The notes under the pieces are model-generated. The model ran no database searches. It saw only the letters and a list, made by a program, of their open reading frames with translations, and was not told the origin of the DNA. From the NCBI RefSeq assembly GCF_001425605.1, contig NZ_LMRG01000003.1, forward strand, positions 124,001-188,000: a stretch of 64,000 bases of DNA, written 5' to 3'. This DNA comes from Rhizobium sp. Leaf453 (GTDB lineage: Bacteria; Pseudomonadota; Alphaproteobacteria; Rhizobiales; Rhizobiaceae). The translations under genes were made by a program, and so were the position numbers. Below are positions 38,669-48,820 of this stretch, in pieces (positions within the stretch are counted from its first letter, which is position 1; each line of letters opens with the position of its first letter).

Positions 38669-39370
38669 TCAGAGAAGCGCGAGTAGGCTCTCTTCACTGG
38701 GGGCTGCCGCAACAGCGATCTCGCCTATACCGTCGGGCACGGCATCTGCTATCTGGCTGCTCATGCACAACAGGCGGATATCAAAGTCGGTGAGCATCGC
38801 GGGCGTCACGATACGGAAAAAATGCCGCACCGTTTCCTGCGAGTAGAACAGGATGGCATCTGGCCTCAAAGCCAGCTGCGCGCGTATGTCGTCCGGCGTG
38901 TGTTCGATCGGCTGCATGCGATAGACTTCCACCACGCGGCAGACGATGCCCGCCTGTTCAAGCGCGGCCTCGAAATGCGGGGAGCGGGGCTGGCCGGCGA
39001 GATAGAGGAGCCCGCCTTCTGCCCCTCCTGTGCCGTCCCGGATGATCAGCTCGGCAAGGCTTGCGCCGGTGCCGGCTCCAGCGATGACCGACTGGAATCC
39101 GGATTGCCGCGCAATGTCTGCGGTGGCTGAGCCGACACAATAGAGGGGGGTGGCGACGTGCGGCGTCAGGTCGTTCCCGCCCAGAGCGCGGATCGCTTCG
39201 GCGCTGGTGGTGGCAATGGCCGTGTGCGGCTGCGCCAGCGCGTCCAGCGCCGCCCGGGGATCACGGATCGCCGCCATCAGCGGCACGAGAATGGCCTTAT
39301 GCCCCAAGGCTTCCAGTCTTGCCGCCGTTGCCGCCGCTGCCGGTTGTGGGCGGGTGACAAGAACGCGCAT
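38669..39370 (-). CDS. hemD: Uroporphyrinogen-III synthase
   Basis: 233 residues. MRVLVTRPQPAAAATAARLEALGHKAILVPLM is the HemD start; AEAIRALGG, YCVGSATADIARQSGF and ILFYSQETVRHFF follow. Closes and inverts hydroxymethylbilane ring D in tetrapyrrole synthesis. Low sequence conservation is normal. ATG at 39368-39370, 3 bp after hemC. Confidence 0.92.
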   Translation of the reverse strand: MRVLVTRPQPAAAATAARLEALGHKAILVPLMAAIRDPRAALDALAQPHTAIATTSAEAIRALGGNDLTPHVATPLYCVGSATADIARQSGFQSVIAGAGTGASLAELIIRDGTGGAEGGLLYLAGQPRSPHFEAALEQAGIVCRVVEVYRMQPIEHTPDDIRAQLALRPDAILFYSQETVRHFFRIVTPAMLTDFDIRLLCMSSQIADAVPDGIGEIAVAAAPSEESLLALL

Positions 39371-39373
39371 GGA

Positions 39374-40303
39374 TCAGGTCCAGCTCGAGAAGAAATCCGG
39401 TCCCGCGTCGATGCGGATATCGTTGCCGGCGTGGGCGCCGAGCTGCTCGGCATCGGACGCCTTGCCTTCGCTCGAAACGCGAAACGACTGGCTGCCATCC
39501 GGCGTCAGGATCATGCCCGAAAAGCGGATGGTCTCGCCATCGGAGACGGCATAGCCGGCGATCGGCGTGCGGCAGGAGCCATCAAGCGTGCCGAGAAAGG
39601 CGCGCTCGCAGGTCACCGCTTCGTGGGTGCGGATGTCGTTGATGGCTTCGAGCAGCGCATTGACCTTCTCGTCGCCGATCCGGCTTTCGATACAGATCGC
39701 GCCCTGCGCCGGTGCCGGCGGGAAGATGTCGGGATCGAGCAGCTCGGTCGGCACATCGTCCTTGCCGAGACGCTTCAGGCCGGCAAAGGCGAGCAGGGTG
39801 GCATCGACCTGGCCTTCTGCCAGCTTTCGGAGCCTCGTATCGACCAGGCCGCGATAGGTGACGACGTTGATATCGGGCCGCAGCCGCTTGATCAGCGCCT
39901 GACGGCGCAGCGACGAGGAACCGATGGTGGCGCCCTCAGGCAGGTCCAGCAGTTTTGCGGCGGTGCGTCCGACGAAGGCGTCGCGTGCATCTTCCCGCGG
40001 CAGGTAGGCGGAGAGAAACAGTCCGGTTGGCAGTTTCGTCGGCATGTCCTTGGATGAATGTACGGCGAAATCCAGCCCGCCGGAGGTCAGCATGTCCTCC
40101 AGTTCCTGGGTGAAGAGGCCCTTGCCGCCGATCTCCGACAGTGAGCGGTCCGTAATCCGGTCGCCCATGGTGGACAAGACGACGATCTCGAACATTTCGG
40201 ATGGCAGGCCATGCGCCGCCATCAGGCGGTCCCGCGTTTCATGGGCCTGCGCCAGCGCCAGCGGGCTGCCCCGCGTGCCGATCCGGAAAGGTTTTGTTTG
40301 CAT
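39374..40303 (-). CDS. hemC: Porphobilinogen deaminase (hydroxymethylbilane synthase)
   Basis: 309 residues. [13 protein letters not shown] at the N-terminus, [11 protein letters not shown] with the catalytic Asp loop, SSLRRQAL substrate arginines, and the dipyrromethane-cofactor cysteine in [14 protein letters not shown] at 40301-40303 chosen ([13 protein letters not shown]); the frame opens further upstream into the divergent promoter. Forms hemC-hemD-mic60-hemY; divergent from tsaD with a 76-bp gap. Confidence 0.95.
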   Translation of the reverse strand: MQTKPFRIGTRGSPLALAQAHETRDRLMAAHGLPSEMFEIVVLSTMGDRITDRSLSEIGGKGLFTQELEDMLTSGGLDFAVHSSKDMPTKLPTGLFLSAYLPREDARDAFVGRTAAKLLDLPEGATIGSSSLRRQALIKRLRPDINVVTYRGLVDTRLRKLAEGQVDATLLAFAGLKRLGKDDVPTELLDPDIFPPAPAQGAICIESRIGDEKVNALLEAINDIRTHEAVTCERAFLGTLDGSCRTPIAGYAVSDGETIRFSGMILTPDGSQSFRVSSEGKASDAEQLGAHAGNDIRIDAGPDFFSSWT

Positions 40304-40379
40304 CCACTGCGATCCGTTGTTACCGGAGTTCCTGTATCCGCCTTTCCCCGCGACCGCAATATTCGAGTAAACCTGCCCC

Positions 40380-41477
40380 ATGTCCGCCCGCCTGCGCATT
40401 CTCGGTATCGAAACAAGCTGCGATGAGACCGCCGCTTCCGTGGTGTTGCGTGAAGAGGACGGCCGGGGCGAGATCCTTGGCGACGTGGTTCTCAGCCAGC
40501 TGGAAGAGCACAGCGTTTATGGTGGCGTCGTGCCGGAAATCGCCGCGCGCGCCCATGTCGAGGCACTGGACACGCTGATCGAGGAAGCGCTGTTGCGCGC
40601 CGGCGTCACGCTGTCGCAGGTCGATGCGATCGCGGCGACCAGTGGTCCCGGTCTGATCGGCGGATTGCTTGTCGGCTTGATGACCGGCAAGGCGATGGCG
40701 CGCGCCAGCGGCAAGCCGCTCTATGCGGTCAACCATCTCGAAGGCCATGCGTTGACGGCGCGGCTGACGGATGGACTGGCCTTTCCCTATCTCATGCTGC
40801 TCGTTTCCGGCGGCCATACCCAGCTGATCCTCGTCAAGGATATTGGCGTCTATGAGCGCTGGGGCACGACGATCGACGATGCACTCGGTGAAGCCTTCGA
40901 CAAGACGGCCAAGCTGCTCGGTCTGCCCTATCCGGGCGGCCCAGCCGTCGAGCGTGCGGCGAAAAGCGGCAATCCGGACCGCTTCTCGTTTCCCCGCCCG
41001 CTGGTCGGTGAGGCGCGGCTCGATTTCTCCTTCTCGGGGTTGAAGACGGCCGTCCGGCAGGCGGCGCAGTCGATCGCGCCGGTGACCGAGCAAGACATCG
41101 CCGATATCTGCGCCTCGTTCCAGAAGGCGATCTCGCGCACGCTGAAGGATCGCATCGGCCGGGGGCTGGTGCGGTTCAAGGAACAGTTTGCCGGGTCCGT
41201 CGAGCATCCTGCGTTGGTCGTTGCCGGCGGTGTCGCGGCAAACCAGGTACTTCGGGCAACGCTGCAGGAACTGTGCGACAAAAACGGTTTCCGCTTCATC
41301 GCACCGCCGCTGCAATTGTGCACGGACAACGCCGCGATGATCGCCTGGGCTGGGGCCGAGCGCATGGCGGCGGGCCTGCCGGCGGATGATCTCGATGTCG
41401 CGCCACGCTCGCGCTGGCCGCTGGATGCGGATGCCAAGGCCCTGATCGGCTTCGGCAAACGGGGAGCGAAGGCTTGA
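40380..41477 (+). CDS. tsaD: tRNA threonylcarbamoyladenosine transferase TsaD
   Basis: 365 residues of the Kae1/TsaD family. [16 protein letters not shown], metal site [12 protein letters not shown] (His119, His123), [25 protein letters not shown] and [10 protein letters not shown] are intact. With TsaB/C/E (not in window) installs t6A37 on ANN-decoding tRNAs. ATG at 40380. Stop one base before the gpsA start: an operon. Confidence 0.97.
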   Translation: MSARLRILGIETSCDETAASVVLREEDGRGEILGDVVLSQLEEHSVYGGVVPEIAARAHVEALDTLIEEALLRAGVTLSQVDAIAATSGPGLIGGLLVGLMTGKAMARASGKPLYAVNHLEGHALTARLTDGLAFPYLMLLVSGGHTQLILVKDIGVYERWGTTIDDALGEAFDKTAKLLGLPYPGGPAVERAAKSGNPDRFSFPRPLVGEARLDFSFSGLKTAVRQAAQSIAPVTEQDIADICASFQKAISRTLKDRIGRGLVRFKEQFAGSVEHPALVVAGGVAANQVLRATLQELCDKNGFRFIAPPLQLCTDNAAMIAWAGAERMAAGLPADDLDVAPRSRWPLDADAKALIGFGKRGAKA

Positions 41478-41478
41478 T

Positions 41479-42477
41479 ATGACTGAGATTGCTGATGCGG
41501 ATCGTATCGTCGTTGTCGGCTCCGGCGCTTTCGGGACGGCGCTGGCGGCCGTTGCCGCCGCATCCGGCAAGGCGCGAGTAACGCTGCTCGCCCGGCGCGA
41601 AAGTGTCGTCGAGGATTTCCGGCAGACGGGCCGCAACGACAGCGCGCTGCCGGGTATCGACCTGCCGGAAACGCTTGTCGTCACCGACGATCCGACGGTA
41701 CTGGAAGGCGCCGGCATCGTGCTGTTCGCCATGCCGTCGCAGGCACAGCGCGAGGCGGCCGTTTCCTTGCGCGGTTTCATCGGCAAGGGCGTGGATGTCG
41801 TCATCTGCGCGAAGGGCATGGAGCGCGGCGGCGGTCGGCTGCTGACCGATGTCGTCGGGGAAGAGTTGCATCAGCAGAATGTCGCTGTGCTCTCCGGTCC
41901 CGGTTTCGCTGCCGATATCGCCAAGGGCCTGCCGACCGCGATGGTGATCGCCGCCGGCGATATGGAACGCGCATCGCGTCTCGCAGAAGTGCTGTCCGGT
42001 GCGACCTTCCGGCTTTATCCCTCTGCGGACCGGATCGGTGTGCAACTCGGTGGCGCGCTCAAGAACGTGCTGGCGATCGCCTGCGGCATTGTCGAGGGCG
42101 CCGGTCTCGGCGATTCGGCGCGCGCCGCGTTGATCTCGCGCGGCCTTGCGGAAATGTCGCGCTTCGTTGCGGCGCGCGGGGGTGAGGCAGATACGGTGCG
42201 CGGGCTTTCGGGGCTCGGCGATCTCGTGCTGACGGCGACCAGCCACCAGTCGCGCAACCTGCGCTACGGGATCGCGCTCGGCCGCAGCGGCAGCGCCAAG
42301 GGCCATAGCGGCGAACTGGTGGAAGGCGCGTTTGCGGCCTCCGTTGCCGCCGATGTTGCCCGCACGCTCGAAATCGACATGCCGATCACCGATGCGGTGG
42401 CCGATATCATCGACGGACGAATGGACGTGAAGACGGCGCTGGAACAGCTGATGTCCCGCCCCATCACGCAGGAATAA
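41479..42477 (+). CDS. gpsA: Glycerol-3-phosphate dehydrogenase (NAD(P))
   Basis: 332 residues. [16 protein letters not shown] is the NAD motif, [20 protein letters not shown] and [18 protein letters not shown] (catalytic Lys) are the GpsA hallmarks, and [19 protein letters not shown] follows. Supplies sn-glycerol-3-phosphate for phospholipids. ATG at 41479. Confidence 0.97.
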   Translation: MTEIADADRIVVVGSGAFGTALAAVAAASGKARVTLLARRESVVEDFRQTGRNDSALPGIDLPETLVVTDDPTVLEGAGIVLFAMPSQAQREAAVSLRGFIGKGVDVVICAKGMERGGGRLLTDVVGEELHQQNVAVLSGPGFAADIAKGLPTAMVIAAGDMERASRLAEVLSGATFRLYPSADRIGVQLGGALKNVLAIACGIVEGAGLGDSARAALISRGLAEMSRFVAARGGEADTVRGLSGLGDLVLTATSHQSRNLRYGIALGRSGSAKGHSGELVEGAFAASVAADVARTLEIDMPITDAVADIIDGRMDVKTALEQLMSRPITQE

Positions 42478-42493
42478 TCATCAGGAGAAAACC

Positions 42494-42787
42494 ATGCTTT
42501 TTGCCGTGTTGTGCACCGACAAGCCGAATGCCCTGCAGCTCAGGATGGATACCCGTCCGGAGCATGTCGATTTCCTCAACGATCTCAACGCCAAGGGCGT
42601 TCTGACGTTCGCCGGCCCCTTCCTCGACGATGCGGCAAAGCCGAACGGCAGCCTCGTGGTCATCAAGGCCGAAACGATCGAGGAGGCCCGCGCCATCGCG
42701 GCCGCAGACCCCTATGCCAAGGTCGGCCTGTTCGCCACTGTCGACATCAAGCCCTGGAACTGGGTCTTCAACAAGCCGGAGGCATGA
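42494..42787 (+). CDS. YciI family protein
   Basis: 97 residues, ferredoxin-like YCII domain: MLFAVLCTDKPNALQLRMDTRPEHVDFL with the conserved R..H...L, then FAGPFLDDAAKPNGSLVVI and DPYAKVGLF. ATG at 42494 after AGGAG. Family members are possible small hydrolases or dehydrochlorinase relatives; substrate unknown. Directly followed by the EVE gene (1 bp gap). Confidence 0.92.
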   Translation: MLFAVLCTDKPNALQLRMDTRPEHVDFLNDLNAKGVLTFAGPFLDDAAKPNGSLVVIKAETIEEARAIAAADPYAKVGLFATVDIKPWNWVFNKPEA

Positions 42788-42788
42788 G

Positions 42789-43220
42789 GTGGGGTACTGG
42801 CTTTACAAGTCCGAGCCGTTCAAGTGGTCTTGGGCAATGCAGAAGGATGCGGGCGAGAAGGGCACCGAGTGGACCGGTGTGCGCAACTATCTGGCGCGCA
42901 ACAACATGCGGGCCATGCAGATCGGTGACAAGGGCTTCTTCTACCATTCCAATGAGGGCCTCGAGATCGTCGGGATCACCGAGGTCTGCGCGCTCTCGCA
43001 TCCGGATTCGACCGCTGAAGGCGATCCCAAATGGGACTGCGTCGATATCCGCGCCGTCTGCGACCTGCCGGTGCCGGTCTCGTTAAAGGACATCAAGGCC
43101 AATCCGAAGTTCGAAAAGATGGCGCTGGTGACGTCGATGCGGCTCTCGGTACAGCCGGTGACGGAAGACGAGTATCTCGAGATCTGCCGGCTGGGCGGAT
43201 TGGAGGATCCGCCGCGGTAA
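42789..43220 (+). CDS. EVE domain-containing protein
   Basis: 143 residues, a single EVE/PUA-like domain: YWLYKSEPFKWSWAMQ, TEWTGVRNYLARNNMRAMQIGDKGFFYHSNE and PKWDCVDIRAV. EVE domains bind modified bases in DNA or RNA. The start is GTG at 42789 with GGAGG seven bases upstream; no ATG is available in frame before YWLY. The pairing with tsaD, a tRNA-modification gene, fits an RNA-linked housekeeping role (inference). Confidence 0.92.
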   Translation: MGYWLYKSEPFKWSWAMQKDAGEKGTEWTGVRNYLARNNMRAMQIGDKGFFYHSNEGLEIVGITEVCALSHPDSTAEGDPKWDCVDIRAVCDLPVPVSLKDIKANPKFEKMALVTSMRLSVQPVTEDEYLEICRLGGLEDPPR

Positions 43221-43306
43221 AGCGGCTGGAAGCTTCTTATCCGCCCCTCTTTTCATGAAGGCGTCCCCTTCCCCTCATCCCCCTGTTTACGCTATGGCCT
43301 TGCGCC

Positions 43307-43957
43307 ATGGACGAACGGGCTTTTGCAATCCTGATGGGCGGCGCAGTGATGCCGACGGAGCGGCTGGCGGCGCAGCTTGATGGCGCGCGCGTCATCGCGG
43401 CCGATGGCGGCATGCGCCATGCCGCAACCCTCAGCCTCACCCCCGAACTCTGGGTCGGCGATTTCGATTCCACCCCGGACGCCCTGATCAGTGAATGGCC
43501 GAACGTCCACCGCGAGCCTTACCCACCCGCCAAGAACGAAACCGATGGCGAGATCGCGGTTGCGGCAGCGCTGGAGCGCGGCGCGAAACGGCTGATCCTG
43601 GCCGGCGCGCTGGGTGGGGAGCGCAGCGACCATGCCTTCATGCACCTGCTCTATGCGGCCAAGCTCGCCGAAGACGGCTTCGACGTGCTGCTCACTTCCG
43701 GCGAGGAAGAGGCCTGGCCGCTGCTATCAGGCAGCCGCGCCATCGACCTGCCGAAGGGCAGCCTGTTTTCCATCCTCGGGCTCGACACGCTGACCGGCCT
43801 CTGCATTACCGGCGCGCGTTACCCGCTTCATGATTTCCATCTGCCGTTCGGTTCCTCGCGCACGATTTCCAATGTCGCCGAGGGCACCGTCCGCTTCACC
43901 CTGTCCTCCGGCCGGGCGCTGATCCTCGCCCGCCCCTTTGATCTTTCGGGAGCCTGA
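43307..43957 (+). CDS. thiN: Thiamine pyrophosphokinase
   Basis: 216 residues. VIAADGGMRHA, LWVGDFDST, the metal/ATP site NETDGEIAVAAALERGAKRLILAGALGGERSDHAFMHLL and the C-terminal substrate loop SNVAEGTVRFTLSSGRAL are typical of ThiN/TPK. Makes TPP from thiamine brought in by ThiBPQ. ATG at 43307. Two bp before the ABC-F gene. Confidence 0.93.
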   Translation: MDERAFAILMGGAVMPTERLAAQLDGARVIAADGGMRHAATLSLTPELWVGDFDSTPDALISEWPNVHREPYPPAKNETDGEIAVAAALERGAKRLILAGALGGERSDHAFMHLLYAAKLAEDGFDVLLTSGEEEAWPLLSGSRAIDLPKGSLFSILGLDTLTGLCITGARYPLHDFHLPFGSSRTISNVAEGTVRFTLSSGRALILARPFDLSGA

Positions 43958-43959
43958 TC

Positions 43960-45780
<1,821 letters not shown>

Positions 45781-46106
45781 AATTGGTGAAGGGAGGTCAG
45801 CTTCTCGCCCCCTTCTCGGCCATTAACGTTAGCTCGGTCACTGACTTAAGGCGGACATACCAGCGACACGCAAGCACCATTTGGAGTCGAAGAGAACTAC
45901 TGCATTAGGCACTGAGCTAAGCGAGTAATTCCACCTCGCCGAGAATATCCTCTGGCCGAAAATTCCTTCGCAAGAATTGCGTCCTCGGCGCTCGCGACGT
46001 CGGCAACGAACATCACGCTGGCCAAGGGAGAGTGTCGTCGCGACCGGTCATGTCACTGCCCAAGAACTAGAAAAGAAGAGGCGGCGTGTGCCGCCTGTTC
46101 TTGGTC
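45781..46106. other. 326-bp gap without a convincing gene
   Basis: No complete ORF or RNA gene seen. On the minus strand, two short frames around 45920-46060 read like ordinary protein (SVMFVADVASAEDAILAKEF, and RPEDILGEVELLA before a stop) and would join with a frameshift, so a decayed gene fragment is possible. Confidence 0.35.
46079..46096 (-). terminator. Weak terminator after the sulfatase gene
   Basis: AGGCGGC/GCCGCCT 7-bp stem, 4-base loop, followed on the minus strand by CTTCTTTTC. Confidence 0.55.
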
Positions 46107-47756
46107 TTATTTCTCGATGCCACGATCCCTAAAGGACTGGTCGATCGCCTTGTCGACCTGTTCGCGTACGCCCTCGATGTTGAAGCTTGCCACCCGTTGG
46201 CTGGGCGGATATTTGACGAAGGTCTCGAGGAAAGCCGCCGCCTGGAGCTGGCCCTTCACGAGCAAATAGTCATTCCGAGCAAGAAAATCGTTGTATTGAT
46301 CGGAAACGATGTCGGCCCGTTCATACGGATCCATCCGCAAATTGAACAGTTTCGGAATGCGCCAGGTGATCAATGGTGTCTGCCAGACGGCGAAGCCTCC
46401 CGGCGCGGGCTGCTCGTGAAACACGACCTTCCAGTCGTCGAACCGGGTCGCCACCAAGGCTCCGTCGTCGTCAAAGTAGTAAAAGTCCTTGCGGGCGCTC
46501 TTGTCCGTCTTGCCGGTGATGTAGTCGAGCTGGTTATAGCCATCGAGATGGTTTTTAAAACTGACGGTGCTGCCTTCGGGCTTCCAACCGCTCAATAGGC
46601 GGCTCTTGATGTCGGGGTCCCCCGCAGCGGCGACAAGCGTCGGGAACCAGTCGAGACCCGAGAAGATCTGGTTGGAAACCTGGTTGGGTTTGATGTGACC
46701 GGGCCAGCGAACCATTGCTGGGACACGGAATGCGCCCTCCCAGTTGGTATCTTTCTCTGAACGGAACGGCGTTGTTGCGGCGTCCGGCCATGACCATTGA
46801 TTTGGACCATTGTCGGTGGTGTAAACGACGATAGTGTTGTCTGCGATCCCAAGCTCGTCTAGCTTCTTCAATAGTTTGCCAACGTCGCCGTCGTGCTCGA
46901 CCATGCCGTCGGCATAATCGTTGCCGCGCATGCCACTTACGCCTTTCATCGATTCCCGAACGTGGGTGAAGGCGTGCATACGCGTCGTGTTCATCCAGGT
47001 GAAGAACGGCTTCTTCGCCTTGGCCTGACGGTCGATGAAGTCGATAGCTGCCGCGGTCGTCTCGTCGTCGATCGTCTCCATGCGTTTCTTGTTCAAAGCC
47101 CCAGTGTCCTCGACCTTTCCGTCAGCGGACGCCTTCAAGACCCCGCGCGGCGAATAGGCCTTCAGAAACTCTTCGTCATCTCTAGGCCAGTATGGCGCTT
47201 CCGGCTCTTCCTCGGCGTTCAGGTGATAGAGGTTGCCGAAGAATTCGTCGAACCCGTGATTTGTGGGTAGGTACTCGTCCCTGTCTCCAAGGTGGTTCTT
47301 GCCGAACTGGCCTGTTGCATAGCCCAGCGTCTTGAGAGCCTGAGCGATCGTAATATCGCCGTCTTGGAGACCCACGGACGCGCCGGGCGCACCAACCTTG
47401 CAGAGGCCTGTCCGAAGGCAAGTCTGCCCTGTGATGAAGGTGGATCGTCCCGCCGTGCAACTGTTCTCGGCGTAGTAGTCCGTGAACCTCAGGCCTTCGT
47501 TGGCAATGCGGTCGATGTTAGGGGTCATGTAGCCGACAACCCCGTCCGAATAGGCGGAAATGTTCGTCTGGCCAATGTCGTCGCCGAAGATGACAAGGAT
47601 GTTCGGCTTCACAGCCGCCGCGTCCTGTGCATTTGCGGTCTTGGTGGCGATTGTACCTACAGTCAACGATATCGCTGCGGCAACGGTCGCGCTTAACAGC
47701 CTGCGGGAGAGTCTAGTCATGGCCCCCCATCGTGTCGTGTCTAAGGCTCCAGACAT
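46107..47756 (-). CDS. Exported arylsulfatase-type sulfatase (Cys type)
   Basis: 549 residues. N-terminal export signal (RLSRRLLSATVAAAISLTVGTIA, mature from about ANAQD). Metal-binding VIFGDDIG, and the formylglycine motif C-x-A-x-R at Cys100-Arg104 (NSCTAGRSTF), which must be oxidised by an FGE or AtsB-type enzyme not found in this window. Further motifs: FGKNHLGDRDEYLPTNHGFD, TDNGPN, DYIT. ATG at 47754-47756 has GAGGAG six bases upstream, favouring it over an internal ATG 12 codons later. Single gene flanked by gene-poor DNA; would release sulfate from sulfate esters or sulfated polysaccharide in the periplasm. Confidence 0.9.
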   Translation of the reverse strand: MSGALDTTRWGAMTRLSRRLLSATVAAAISLTVGTIATKTANAQDAAAVKPNILVIFGDDIGQTNISAYSDGVVGYMTPNIDRIANEGLRFTDYYAENSCTAGRSTFITGQTCLRTGLCKVGAPGASVGLQDGDITIAQALKTLGYATGQFGKNHLGDRDEYLPTNHGFDEFFGNLYHLNAEEEPEAPYWPRDDEEFLKAYSPRGVLKASADGKVEDTGALNKKRMETIDDETTAAAIDFIDRQAKAKKPFFTWMNTTRMHAFTHVRESMKGVSGMRGNDYADGMVEHDGDVGKLLKKLDELGIADNTIVVYTTDNGPNQWSWPDAATTPFRSEKDTNWEGAFRVPAMVRWPGHIKPNQVSNQIFSGLDWFPTLVAAAGDPDIKSRLLSGWKPEGSTVSFKNHLDGYNQLDYITGKTDKSARKDFYYFDDDGALVATRFDDWKVVFHEQPAPGGFAVWQTPLITWRIPKLFNLRMDPYERADIVSDQYNDFLARNDYLLVKGQLQAAAFLETFVKYPPSQRVASFNIEGVREQVDKAIDQSFRDRGIEK

Positions 47757-47784
47757 TGCAGTCTCCTCTTTCGCGGATCGGATA

Positions 47785-47804
47785 GACCTGCCTATTGGCA
47801 GGTC
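47785..47804. promoter_or_regulatory. Palindrome upstream of the sulfatase gene
   Basis: GACCTGCC-TATT-GGCAGGTC, perfect 8-bp arms, 29 bp before the sulfatase ATG. Operator candidate. Confidence 0.5.
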
Positions 47805-48039
47805 ATGTCGTTGACGCGCTACTCTCGTTTGAAACCACGTAAATGGAAGTACGTTACGGTAACAAGGCAGGAGTTCATTTTAACAGAAGCGTAAATTGCT
47901 AACTCACGGCGTTTGCATTTCACACGTCCAAAACCTTCGAACCCAACTCGAATGTCGGTTCGAGGGCAAAGCCTCAGCAGGGGACTGTCTGCAGTCGGCC
48001 CCCTCCCACTAAAAAATTCATCCCCATTCATCCCCGCCC

Positions 48040-48345
48040 CCATCACCTGTGCCACAATCCACTCGTCCCGTCACGGATACACCGGTTTGCGTTGCCGGCG
48101 AGGCGGGGTCGGTGCCCGGATGGTCTGGCGGAACGCGCGCCGGATATCCGGGGCCGCGTGAAAGGCGGTTCTCCTCCGGTTCGCGAATGAACCGGGCGTG
48201 CCGGGTAGAAAGGCCCAGCGGATAAGCAGCGGGCCGGGGCATTGGAGGCCTCTCCGTCAAACGGGAGGCGCAGAAGAACCTGAGAAGCGCGGCAAAAGAC
48301 ACCGAAACGGGGCACATCGCGTGTCACCTACTACTATACCCTGAT
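48040..48345. other. GC-rich palindrome-dense segment of unknown function
   Basis: Part of the ~1-kb gap 47757-48820. Contains CCGGATATCCGG (48140-48151), CCGGTTC-N6-GAACCGG (48176-48195) and CCTCTCCGT-CAA-ACGGGAGG (48249-48268). Short ORFs occur on both strands but have unnatural, low-complexity compositions. Could be a structured RNA or an old repeat; I do not recognise it as RNase P, tmRNA, SRP or 6S RNA. Confidence 0.35.
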
Positions 48346-48516
48346 GCACTCGATGTGTCCCGGCCGGACTGCTCTTTGAAAACCACGGCGATTTTTCGCG
48401 CGTGGCTGCAAGACGTTGCGGAATCGCTGACGTCAGCGTTTCAAATGAAAATGCGAAAGCAAAACGCAAGGCTACGGCTTCCGAAGCCGGTTATTTGACA
48501 CCAACGCCTCCCCACA

Positions 48517-48641
48517 CTCCGTCATCCTCGGGCTTGACCCGGGGATCCAGCGACCCGACGTCCGTCGGGTCAAAAGACTCTTCTCAATCAATGGCTTGTG
48601 CGGATGGATCTTCGGGTTAAGCCCGAGGATGACGGAGGGGA
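48517..48641. repeat. RIME-like mosaic element, family 1, copy C (hybrid)
   Basis: Centre (GACCCGACGTCCGTCGGGTC, then AAGACTCTT) matches copy B, but both ends are a different module (CCGTCATCCTCGGGCTTGACC on the left mirrored by GGGTTAAGCCCGAGGATGACGG on the right). Confidence 0.85.
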
Positions 48642-48695
48642 CGCGCCCTGAGCCACCTGCAACATAGCCTAAAAACCCCATTTCCGCCGCATCAC

Positions 48696-48713
48696 TGAAA
48701 CAATTGAAACAAT
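48696..48713. repeat. Tandem TGAAACAAT repeat upstream of the RTX gene
   Basis: Two abutting perfect copies of TGAAACAAT, followed 25-40 bp later by related GAAAC words. About 110 bp before the RTX start codon, so possibly regulatory. Confidence 0.4.
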
Positions 48714-48820
48714 TTCGCTCGCCAAACGAACTCAAACTGAAACAGAAACGAACGATAACCCTCCCCATGCAGTCGGAACGAACCGACATGCTCATCAAAC
48801 CAACGGGATGGAGAACGACA

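Noticed and set aside
48018..48327. Two overlapping 94-99-codon minus-strand frames in the gene desert
   Set aside because: Arg/Pro/Ser-rich, mutually overlapping, no ribosome site, and they coincide with palindromes; treated as non-coding.
48040..48345. Assignment as RNase P, tmRNA, SRP or cobalamin riboswitch
   Set aside because: None of the invariant boxes of these RNAs could be found on either strand.
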